DNA of 64,000 nt from Dermacentor variabilis. Its lineage: Eukaryota > Arthropoda > Arachnida > Ixodida > Ixodidae. Positions 55,252 to 64,000 of the stretch are shown in pieces. Both the position numbers and the translations under genes were made by a program. Position 1 is the first letter of the stretch. The number at the start of each line of letters is the position of its first letter. Below the pieces are notes generated by a model. The model saw only the letters and a list, made by a program, of their open reading frames with translations. It was not told where the DNA came from and made no database searches. The stretch is taken from contig NW_027460291.1 in NCBI RefSeq assembly GCF_050947875.1, forward strand, positions 30,813,589 through 30,877,588, in the 5' to 3' direction.

Positions 55252-56612
55252 TTGGCCAAGAACAAGAAAGCTCGGCAAGAAACACCAGTTTCAACGAGCA
55301 AGAAAACCCACGTGGGCTCGAAGGGTGGCTGCCGCACGGCTGCCCCGCAAGGCGTGCTGCAACGCCTCGCAGCCTCGTCGAGGCTCCCCAGACTACCTAG
55401 GGAGCACACACGAATTATTGTCCGCCCAGCGGGCGGGCTGAACGTCAAGAAGATAAGCCAAATCAAGCTGGCTCATGCCTTGGCCATGGTGGCTGCACTA
55501 CAGAAACTGAGGGCGACGTAATCTGCCCTAATTTCACTCAAAACGTTCTCGCAGTCTCCACTCCGGAGAAGAAGAACGCCACCACTTATGCAGGGGTCCA
55601 GCAAATCCGCATAAGCGAAGGACTATAAAAAGTGGGCGCATACATCGCGGCTCCAGACAACGCCTGCAAAAGGGGTCATACGAGGTGTCGACGCCGACAT
55701 CAGCGAGGCCCAACTCCAGCGCATGATAGTCAACCATCGTAACCCGAAGGCTCTGGAAGTCAAACGAATTAAGAACACCACCATAGTGGTCGTCCTCTTC
55801 GGCGGCATGAAAGTGCCTAACTATGTCATGTGCGGCGTCAGCCTTCTGCGCTGCACGCTCTACAAACGCCAAACTGAGGTGTGCTACGCCTGTGGCGGCA
55901 TGGGACATCGTGCAGCCGTCTGCCCCAATCCCACCAATGACAATTGCCGGGGCTGCGGACTAACCTCACCGCCCGATGACCACCAGTGTTCGCCGAAGTG
56001 CGCCGTTTGCGGAGGCCCGCGTCTTACGGCGGACAAAACGTGTACGCAGCGCTTTCAAGTACCATACGTCGTACGCAGACGCTGACGGCGCCGTGAGCGC
56101 GCCATGAACAAGCACCAGGAGCAACAGCTGGCCAAGGATAACCGATCACTTGGCTCCAGCGCAGCGAGAGCCCCCAGGAGGGAGCGCTCCGTCACGCCCT
56201 CTGGTCGACAACGCAGCCTCTCCAGAGGGCGCTCTCGTTCCCAAGGGCGCTCTACCTCCCGGGTTCGGATCCAGGAAACGCCAACCTGGGTCCGATCGTG
56301 TCAAGCCGAAGCAGACGACGCCGGCTTCAAAATAACGCGGTAGCATTGCCGGAGCATAAAGTTGATCCCAGTGTCGCTCAACTCATGCAAGAGAACGCTC
56401 GACTCAAAGCAGGAATGCAGCAGATGAGGGGCGACTTTGAGTCGATCCGTAAGTCGTACCCCTCGCAAGTCGAGAAGCAACAGGCGCCCCCCTCAGGGGA
56501 GCCACAGGCGCGCTCGGGTAAACGTAGGGCCGCGCCCGCAGAGGGGGACGCTGACTCTATGGAGACCGAGTACAATAACAAAGACTTAGAAAGTATGCAG
56601 CGGGCAATTTAG
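55252..56612 (+). pseudogene. ORF1 of I-clade LINE (zinc-knuckle protein)
   Basis: Starts with a basic region (MAKNKKARQETPVSTSKK), a conserved fold with GGLNVKKISQIKLAHALAMV, IVVVLFGGMKVPNYVMCG, then three cysteine clusters: CYACGGMGHRAAVC (CX2CX4HX4C), CRGCGLTSPPDDHQC and CAVCGGPRLTADKTC. An Arg/Ser-rich stretch (56150-56290) and a coiled coil (LMQENARLKAGMQQMR) follow. Frames change near 55530, 55630 and 56085. Likely RNA-binding gag-like protein. Confidence 0.75.
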
Positions 56613-56789
56613 CAGCTCGCTGAAAGCGTGACTGTCCTCCTCAAAAGGATGGCGTCCCTGGAAAGTGCACAGGCCGCGTTAGCTACAGCTAGACAGCCTT
56701 CGAGGGAGCCCCGTCGGGCACCTTTACCCGCAAGCGCCCTCCCCGTCAACAAGACGGTGGAATGGCCAATCCAAGGCAATCACCATGGC

Positions 56790-59700
56790 GCTCAATCCCA
56801 ATAAGTAGGTTGTGTGGCAGTGGAACTGTGCCAGTTTCCAACGGCGCAAAGCTCCGCTGCAGCAATTCATTTCGGCACAGGCGGTCAAACCGCACGTAAT
56901 TCTGTTACAAGAAACTCTCGATGACGCGCCCACCTTCCCGGGATACCGGGTTGTATCGATACGGGAGGAAGGAAAGCGGGGTTTAGCAACCTTGGACGCA
57001 CGGAAGTGCTCCTTTCAAGTACACAAATTAGCAATTGGCAAAACTAGGGCGGAAATCATTATGGTCGAAATTATGCCTAACAACTGGCTTAAGAGCAGTG
57101 TCTTCCGTTTGAACATATACAGCTCGCCGTCGGATCAACGGCAGGCATTCGCAACAATCATGGCAAAGGCGGTGGCCCTGAGCAAGGGGGCCCCCATAGT
57201 GATAGCGGGTGACTTCAATGCACCCAACAATGCCTGGGGATACTCCCGCCAATCCACCAAGTGAAATCTCTTTGTCCACGCAGTTGCTGACTGTTCACTG
57301 GAATTCATTACGGATCCTCAATACCCGACGCGAACCGGCACGTCGGTAGTCCGAGACACCACTCCGGACCTGGCGTTCGTCAAGAACGCCCCCTAAGCAG
57401 GATGGCAAAATTTGCAAGAGAACCTCGGTAGCGACCACTTCATTGTAGAGATTACCCTAACCATTAGCGCAGCCCCTACCAGGGAAATTAAAATGACGGA
57501 CTGGGATGCCTTCCGGAAAATGCGGAAGGCGGACCAGACCGACCACGATAATCTCGATAGTCTGTTCACAAGACTACAGAAGGACGTACAAGCTGCGACC
57601 AAGGTGGTTAAAACCGACCTAAAAGTAGATCGGATGGACGCGCGCCTTGCGCACCTTCTACAAGCCGAAAACTCCATCCTGCGCCGCTGGAGAACGCACA
57701 GACTCCACCGCTGACTTCGCAAGAAAATTGCGGAGCTCCTACAATCGTACAATAGAAACTCATTCCATCGAACTCTCCAAACAACAATGGAATGAAGTGT
57801 GCTCCTCGGTTGATGGGTAAATGAGAACGGGGGGCATATGGAGCCTGCTCAAACACTTACTCGACGATTCGCAAAGCAAAAACAATCAGAGACTAGCCAT
57901 CGATCGCATAGTTCATAATCAAAAGGCGGCAGGTGTATTTGAGCACGTCCTCCTTCAAGACTTGGCCGAAAAGTATCTCCCGCTGGGCCCCTCCAATGAC
58001 GGGGATTATCCTCGTCACCGGGGGGGGGCGTGAGCGGTGGGAGAGCTCGACGCCCCGTTCACGGAATCCGAAATTTGGGAGGTGCTCCAAACGCTCAATG
58101 GTCGCTCTGCGCCGGTCCCAGATGGCATCTCCAATAAGCTCCTCCGCAACTTGGACGAACAATTAGTTGCGCTGCACACCGGGGAGGTCAATAAAATTTG
58201 GGAAACGGGCCTCGTCCCCGACTCCTGGAAGACAGTCTCAGTGGTGCTCATCCCGAAACCAGGCAAACCTCTTGCGCTGGATAACATGCGATCTATCTCG
58301 CTTACGTCCTGCGTGGGTAAGGTGGCCGAACCTGCCATTCACAACCGTATATCTAGGCACATAGAAACTAATGAGTTATTCCCTCACAACATGGTCGGCT
58401 TTCGGCCGGCACTCTCCACACAGGACGTCATGTTACTTATAAAGAGGCAAATCATTTATGACGACACTAGAGACACTCCAGGGCATCCTAGCTCTAGACT
58501 TGTCCAAGGCTTTTGATAACATCTCGCACCGGTTCGTGCTAGACGCCATCTCAGATCTGGGCCTGGGGCCGCGATTCCATGCGCACGTTAGCTCCTTCCT
58601 GAGGGATCGAAAGGCCACTGTCAAAATAGGGCAAATCAATTCGAGGGAATTTACATTGGGAGCGAGAGGCACTCCGCAAGGGGCGGTCATCTCTCCCCTA
58701 CTGTTTAACATCGCCATCTCGGACAGACTGGCCACAGTAAGAGGAACGGGTCACGCCCTCTACGCGGATGATATTGTCACGTGGTAGTGACGTTAAAGAA
58801 CACAGTAGCAATACTGTGAAAGACAAAACTAGCTTTTATTGGGCGAACCTGTGCCCACAAAGACAGGCTACACTTAAAGCACAACGACAGCGGCGAACAC
58901 AGTCGGCGATCGTCGAAAATCCGATCAGCGGGTCCAGCGCGTCGGCTTTTACACAGCAGTAATCGAACGTTCCAGACTAATCTTTGGGACCCGTGTGCCT
59001 TCCGCAATGTTCTACACCATTCGCGTCACGCGATGAAATCAGATAACACAAGGTTCGGCGAGAACAGACAGCGGATAGAAGCATCGATAACTTTCCAGAA
59101 ACTTCGGATAAATGCAGGCGCGTCCCGCACTGTGCGATAAGATTTGTTAGGCGGCGAAACGTGGTCGCCCGATAAATATAAGTGCACGTGTCAATATTAC
59201 CGAGTGCTGCATGGGAGGGTCTGACGCTGCAGTTTAGAGTGTGCTCCAAGAGGCGCTCGACATCACAGAACACTTCCTACTAGACACGGGCCTGAGTCTG
59301 TCACCAACCAAGACCGAACTTCTATTGTATAGGCCCACCCGACGTGGGGGGGTGGGGGTGGGGGAGGTTAGATGCTCCACACCCTTAGATCAAGTTCCCA
59401 TAGCCCTCTATACGAGGGGCGGACAACAAATCCACAGATGGATACCATCAGAGTCCTCGGACTCTTGTTGGAATCTCGCGGGGGCAACTCACAGAATATA
59501 GCCCACATTACCTCCAAGACGGAGAATATGCTTCGGCTTATCCTCAGGATCTCGAACCGCAAAGGGGGCGTAAGCGACAGCAATCTCCTCAGACTCTACC
59601 ACGCGCTTCTGATGAGCCACGTTAACTATGTAGCCTCTGCGTTGCGCTGGTCTAAACGGGATCAGGACAGAATAGACGCGCTCATGCGCAAAAGCATCAA

Positions 59701-60700
59701 GCGCGTGCTGGGTTTACCACTCTCTACCAGCATCGCGCGTCTCATGCAACTAGGCATGCACAACACCCTATCAGAGGTGATCGAGGCCCAACGAGTGGCC
59801 CAAATAATACGACTCTCATCATCGCGAGCGGGGAGACGCATCCTCGAATCCGTTGGATGCGGTCACCAGGAAATCACGGAGCGCAACGTGACCCTACCAT
59901 CTGTGGTCCGATATTCGTTCAAGGTATATCCCATGCCACGTAACGTCCACCCTCAATACAATGTAGGGCGCCGGGTAGCCAGGGCTCGTTCCTTGTTAAA
60001 AGCGGCTGCGGCCACTCCGAATCTGGCATGTTTTGTTGACACAGCCCAGTACGAGCGCTATGATCACTATGCCGTAGTTTCAGTTGGCTCCAATGGCACT
60101 CTCATTAACTCAGCATCCGTGCGGAAGGTTTCTGCAACAGTAGCCGAGCAGGTTGCTACAGCTATAGCACTGAAGGACCCTCTACGTCCCAATATCTTTA
60201 CAGACTCCAGGTCTGTAGCCCGAGCTTTCGCCTCCGGCTCGATCTCAAAGGAGGCGGCGGCCATCCTCGGCAGCGAGGGGGCTGCTGGTTTTCAGAGCAT
60301 CAAATGGTTCCCGGCCCATATGGTAATCAATGTGCACTCTGAGGTTATTAGTTATTAACGCCAATGAGTTGGCCCATGACTGTGCACGAGGTCTTACACA
60401 CCGCGGCGGTTCAGGTGGACTCACGGGCGGCGACTTAGGACTGTATCGGGATTCGCTTCTCACCTTCCATGAAATCTTGGAACATTATCAACTCGCTCTA
60501 CGGGCCTTTCCGCTACCACACCCTTAACTTAATAGACCACAATCGTCGGCCTTTCGCATGCTACAAACGGGGTCATTCCGGTCCAGGGGCCGATTCAGTA
60601 ACTTCGCGCCTAATGTATAACCCCACTGTCCAGACTGTGGGGAGGCGTACTGCTCCTTATCTCATATGTTCTGGCAATGCCCTGCGTTACGCAGCTCATC
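56790..60700 (+). pseudogene. ORF2 of I-clade LINE (endonuclease, RT, RNase H)
   Basis: Endonuclease 56812-57390: WQWNCASFQRRKAPLQQF, HVILLQETLDD, NIYSSPSD and VIAGDFNAPNNAWG. RT: TLNGRSAPVPDGISNKLL, SWKTVSVVLIPKPGKP, SISLTSCVGKVAE, NMVGFRPALSTQDVML, LDLSKAFDNISHR, GTPQGAVISPLLFNIA and YADDI, where a solo LTR (58775-59193) is inserted. It resumes with the 328-codon frame at 59372-60358, including the RNase H blocks AEQVATAIALKDP, FTDSRSVARAFASGSI and WFPAHM. The C-terminal Cys-rich part is frameshifted (60360-60700). Confidence 0.8.
58775..59193 (-). mobile_element. Solo LTR (family X), inside the LINE's RT
   Basis: 419 bp, beginning TGTCACG and ending GTGTCA on the plus strand, with a perfect 4-bp duplication ATAT (58771-58774 and 59194-59197). 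Removing one flank and the LTR rejoins YADDI to TEWCMGG in frame. Minus orientation by an AATAAA on the minus strand near 58838. It is the same family as 53923-54344; its clean target duplication makes it look the younger of the two. Confidence 0.9.
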
Positions 60701-61015
60701 GCTAACCCCTCTAACCGACTGGGAGGCAGCCCTTAAGAGCGCGACCTCTCAGAGCAACTACGGGCTGTCCAGAGGGCCTGCGACAGGGCGGAGGACCACA
60801 ATCTTCCTACCCCGACGTGGGTGCGGCCCGCGATGGCTACGGGGACTCCCTGAAAAGGGACCATTAGTAAGGTTCTCACCGTTCATCAGGACCATTAGTA
60901 AAGTTCTTTGTCTGTCGGTACTCATTTTTACTGTGCCATGCAAACTAATCGTGTGGCATGGTGATAATTGTACGCGCCAGATGCGCTTCTCAAACCTGTA
61001 TGTATGCATATACGT

Positions 61016-61437
61016 ACATGTATTATAAATGCGTATAATGTGTGTATGAGTGCGTGTATATAAATTTGTTGCTTCCCTGTATTTCTTTTTTTCTATTGAT
61101 ATTATAACAGTTTGTATACTGCCTGTTACGCTCTGCCACTCAAGCCGAATGTGGCTTTGCCAGGCCTGATGAATGTATTAGGTTTTATAAAAATAATAAA
61201 AGAGTTTATTATTATTATTATTATTATTACTATTACTTACATGTATTATAAATGCGTATAATGGGCCTATCTGTGTATCTATATACATTTATTGCTTCCC
61301 TATATTTATTTTTTTTACTTTTTCTCCTATTGATAGTATAACAGTTTGTGTGCTGCCTGTCACGCTCTGCCAGTCAAGCCAATGTGGCTTCGGCAGGCCT
61401 GATAAATGTATTAGGTTGTATAGAAATAACAAAAGAG

Positions 61438-61513
<76 letters not shown>
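61016..61513 (+). repeat. Duplicated I-clade LINE 3' UTR with two (ATT)n tails
   Basis: 61016-61236 and 61240-61513 are two diverged copies of the same 3' end: TTGCTTCCCT, AACAGTTTGT, ACGCTCTGCCA, TCAAGCC, GGCCTGAT(G/A)AATGTATTAGG and AAAAGAGTTT(A/G)TTATT. The first ends in a short ATT tract (61205-61228), the second in about 24 ATT units (61442-61513). Confidence 0.85.
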
Positions 61514-61516
<3 letters not shown>

Positions 61517-62008
61517 CCCTCAAGCCAATGGCCTAATAGAGCGATTTTTTCGCACGCTGTGCGACATGCTATCCATGTATATTCAACCTGACCATCGTAA
61601 CTGGGATGCGATTCTCCCGTTTGTAACATTTGCATACAATACGTCTGTTCAGCGAACCACCGGATAATCTCCGCTTTTCTTAGTATACGGCCGTCACCCT
61701 ATCTCATCACTCGACGTTCCTTTCTTCTCTGGCCCCGTCAACGCTTCACCATTCATTCGCGACCAGTTTGTGTCTCGTCTTACTCAATGTCGTCGCCGCG
61801 CCCGTATGAACATTGAAGCCAGCCAAGACGACCGCAAATATCGGTACGGCGCCTCTCACCGCGTCGTTTTCTACCGCCCTCGTTACGATGTGCTCCTGTC
61901 GACACCTGCACGAACACCCGGTTTATGTGAGAAGCTTGAATCTCGATATATTGGCCACTACAACGTCATAGAGCAGACCTCGCCGGTGAACTATCGCGTT
62001 ACACCTGT
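61514..62008 (+). pseudogene. Integrase, C-terminal half, of Ty3/gypsy element
   Basis: Resumes with HPQANGLIERFFRTLCDML, NWDAILPFVTFAYNTSVQRT, a stop, then LVYGRHPISSLD and, at 61770-62018, the C-terminal domain including GHYNVIEQTSPVNYRVTPVV. Contains the catalytic Glu block (LIERF). Confidence 0.78.
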
Positions 62009-62235
62009 TGTGTTATAACTCAACTGTTATGACTGCTAACGGGCGGGAACGGCCTCCGGCCGGACGGCCAGTAGCATAATAACCCTAACACAAGAACGGG
62101 AACACTGCGCCCATTTATTCAGCGACAGCCCTTTTCATCGACGTTCCGATGCCCGCTCCGGCGCGTGTGATGACGTCAGTCTCACGCCACGGCGAACGCG
62201 GTTTTTCTGTCTTCGTTGGTGTTTTCACTTTGCAG
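62009..62235. mobile_element. Unresolved insertion of about 225 bp in gypsy C-terminus
   Basis: Separates NYRVTPVV from ADVPTDRRCRGTEIVQFSRL. It begins near TGTTATAACTCAACTGTTATGAC and is GC-rich. A minus-strand AATAAA near 62113-62120 suggests a small LTR, but I cannot define the ends or a target duplication. Confidence 0.45.
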
Positions 62236-62344
62236 CATGCTGATGTCCCAACTGACCGACGCTGCCGCGGAACAGAGATCGTGCAATTTTCCCGCCTGAA
62301 GCCCTTTCATCTCCGTTCCACTGTCTCACCAACCTGGTTTCTGT

Positions 62345-64000
62345 CAACTGCAGGATGAAGGCCTCTCCCTGCGATCTCCAATTACCCATGCCCTGCGCCA
62401 ACCGATTTCAAATAGCGCGCGCGAATTTCCTAATTTCATCGCTCCACCTAGTTTTCTGCCACCCTCGACTGCGCTTCCCTTCTCTAGGTACGTATTATGT
62501 AACCCTAATAGTTCACCGATTCCGTGAACCTACGAATTACATGCCCTGCCCAGCTCCATTTTTTTCTCTTGATGTAAATTAGAATTTTGTCGATACGCCT
62601 TTTCTCACTGATCTAAACCACTCTTTCTGTCTCTTAACGTTATGCATAGCAATCTTCGTTCCATCGCTCTTTGCGTGGTCCTTAACTTGTTCTCAAGCTT
62701 CCTTGTGAGTCTCCAAGTCTCTTACCCATATCTCAGCACGGGTAAAATGCACTGATTGTACACCTTCCTTTTCAATGATAATGGTAAACTTCATATCAGG
62801 AGCTGACAATGTCTGCAGTATGCGATCCAACCCATTTTTATTCTTCTATGAATTTCCTTCTCATGATCAGGGTTCCCTTTGATTAATTGACCTACGTAAA
62901 CGTACTCCTTCACAGACTCTAGCGGCAGACTGGCGATCCTGAACTCTTGTTCCTTTGCACGGCTATTCACCATTATCTTTGTCTTCTGCATATTAATCTT
63001 CAACCCCACTCTTACATTCCCTCTGTTAAGGTCCTCAATCATTTGTTCTAACTCGTCTGAATTGTTTCTGAATAGAACAATGTCATCGGCAAACCGAAGG
63101 TTGCTGAGATATTCGCCGTCGATCCTCACTCCTAAGCCTTCCCAGTTTAATAGTTTGAATAGTTCTTCCAACCATGCAGTGAATAGCAGTGGATAGATTG
63201 TTCACCCTGTCTGACCGCTTTCTTTGTATGCACCTTCCTGCTTTTCTTGTGTAGAATTAAGGTAGCTGTAGAACCTCTGTAGATATTTTCCAAGTTATTC
63301 AGGTAAGCATTCTGTACTCCTTGATTACGTAATGCCTCTATGACTACTGGTATCTCTACTGAATCAAATGCATTTTCGTAATCTATGAAAGACATACAGA
63401 GAGGCATATTGTACTCTGCAGATTTCTCGATAACCTGATTAATAACATGGATGTGATCCATTGTAGAGTATCCCTTCCTGAAGCCAGCTTGTTCCCGTGG
63501 TTGACTAAAGTCCAGTGTTGCCCTCAATCTATTGGAGAATATTTTCGTAAATATTTTATTTAATACTGAGGGTAAGCTAACGGGCCTATCATTTTTAAAT
63601 TCTTTAACGTCTCCCTTTTTGTGGATTAGTATAATGTTTGCATTCTTCCAGTTTTTTGTGCCCCTTGCAGTCGATAGACACTTCGTATAATCAGCCGCCA
63701 GTTTTCCAAGCATTATGTCGCCTCCATCTTTGATTAAATCGACTGTTATTCCATCTTCTCCTGGCGCTTTTCCTCGTTTCATGTCTTGCAAGGCCCTTCT
63801 GACCTCGTCGCTAGTTGTAGGAGGAGTTTCTGTATCGTGGTCATTACTGTTTCTAATGGAGGTATCCTAACTCCTCTGGGTATTGTACAGGTCACTATAG
63901 AATTCTTCCGCCTCGTTTACTATATATTCGAGATTGCTGATGATATTACCCTACTTATCTTTCAGTGCATACATCTTGGTTTGTTTTATGCCAAGTCTCT
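62345..64000 (-). pseudogene. RTE-type LINE (endonuclease-RT protein, partial, runs off edge)
   Basis: Minus strand. From the right edge: RGKAPGEDGITVDLIKDGG, TKNWKNANIILIHKKGD, RPVSLPSVLNKIFTKI, EQAGFRKGYSTMDHIHV, FIDYENAFDSV, then (frameshift near 63150) YLSNLRFADDIVLF with the catalytic FADD intact, INMQKTKIMVNS, KEYVYVGQLIKGNPDHEKE and, further left and frameshifted, the RTE C-terminus ending around 62345-62390 in GEAF(I)LQ-type sequence. At least two frameshifts, so inactive. The endonuclease lies beyond the window. It is diverged from the RTE copies at 1421 and 48014. Confidence 0.82.

Larger units (their letters stand above)
54737..61513 (+). mobile_element. I-clade non-LTR retrotransposon nested in the gypsy element
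   Basis: About 6.8 kb including a solo LTR. Zinc-knuckle ORF1, then ORF2 with endonuclease, RT and RNase H, then a 3' UTR (duplicated) and an (ATT)n tail. The insertion splits the gypsy integrase: the CCACATCAAAATAC left side and ACCACCCTCAAGCCAAT right side are both copies of the YHPQxNG-coding segment, so they are a diverged target duplication of about 15 bases. Broken by frameshifts and stops. Confidence 0.82.
49910..62340 (+). mobile_element. Decayed Ty3/gypsy element split by a LINE and solo LTRs
   Basis: Plus-strand order: 5' region (with a possible LTR end near 50036 followed by AGTGGTGGAGGCGCTTTAAG, a candidate primer site), gag from 50135, protease, RT and RNase H to 53390, integrase zinc-binding and start of catalytic core (53830-54736), a nested I-clade LINE (54737-61513), the rest of integrase (61514-62008), an unresolved insert (62009-62235) and the last residues EIVQFSRLKPFHL near 62300. 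RNase H precedes integrase: standard gypsy order, unlike the element at 12649-19179. There are many frameshifts and stops. A 3' LTR is not found: the RTE element at 62345 abuts the end. Confidence 0.8.

Noticed and set aside
53923..59193. Single LTR retrotransposon bounded by the two similar LTRs
   Set aside because: The interior consists of gypsy integrase and an I-clade LINE whose reading frames continue across each LTR, so the LTRs are separate insertions.
46430..64000. Upstream IFT140 exons (N-terminal about 200 codons) within the window
   Set aside because: No WD40-like coding segment was recognised on the minus strand to the right of 46409. The exons probably lie outside the window, though a very short one could be missed.

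Overview
This is eukaryotic nuclear DNA from an arthropod, most likely a hard tick (Ixodidae). The evidence is a spliced metazoan cilium gene (IFT140) with very large introns, dense non-LTR and LTR retrotransposon debris, and tRNA-headed SINEs and small DNA elements of types I associate with tick genomes. The tick assignment is by recognition, not by a database search. There are no bacterial-style operons, CRISPR arrays or genuine tRNA/rRNA genes.

Layout. (1) 1-17964 is a nearly exact tandem duplication with a unit of about 9.3 kb. Each unit carries an RTE-type LINE fragment (minus) holding a palindromic insert, an RNase H-bearing LINE fragment (plus), and most of an LTR retrotransposon (minus). 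The LTR element is complete only in the second unit (12649-19179, LTRs 581 and 569 bp, CCCT target duplication). Its domain order is gag-PR-INT-RT-RNase H: integrase lies upstream of a Ty3/gypsy-type RT. (2) 19190-20240 holds three tRNA-derived SINE copies in opposing orientations and the remaining 3' part of the RNase H LINE. (3) 21180-25145 is a decayed CR1/L2-like LINE (plus). (4) 25.1-30.3 kb is intergenic, with a SINE, a LINE 3' tail and a dispersed repeat. (5) 30558-46409 (minus) is the 3' part of IFT140: an intact 2.8-kb exon, a 209-bp exon and an 886-bp terminal exon. They encode about 1,304 residues of the WD40/TPR protein. The introns contain a solo LTR, MITEs, SINEs, a roughly 160-bp tandem repeat, a CRE/CCGCCAT-box array and an orphan plus-strand exon resembling the start of a P2RX7-intracellular-domain-like protein. 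The first about 200 codons of IFT140 are not seen and probably lie beyond the right edge. (6) 46.4-49.8 kb is presumed 5' intron of IFT140, with a long inverted-repeat element abutting the splice acceptor and a 203-bp RTE insertion. (7) 49910-62340 is a decayed Ty3/gypsy element (plus). It is split by an I-clade LINE (54737-61513), and both elements are hit by solo LTRs of one family (53923-54344 and 58775-59193). (8) 62345-64000 is an RTE-type LINE on the minus strand, running off the edge.

How it fits together: only IFT140, the IFT-A retrograde transport subunit, looks like a functioning host gene. The rest is a layered record of transposition that can be ordered in time: RNase H LINE, then the integrase-first LTR element, then a LINE 3' fragment inside it, then the tandem duplication; and gypsy, then I-clade LINE, then solo LTR. 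I read the sequence by eye. Domain calls rest on motifs, and clade names for the transposons are provisional.
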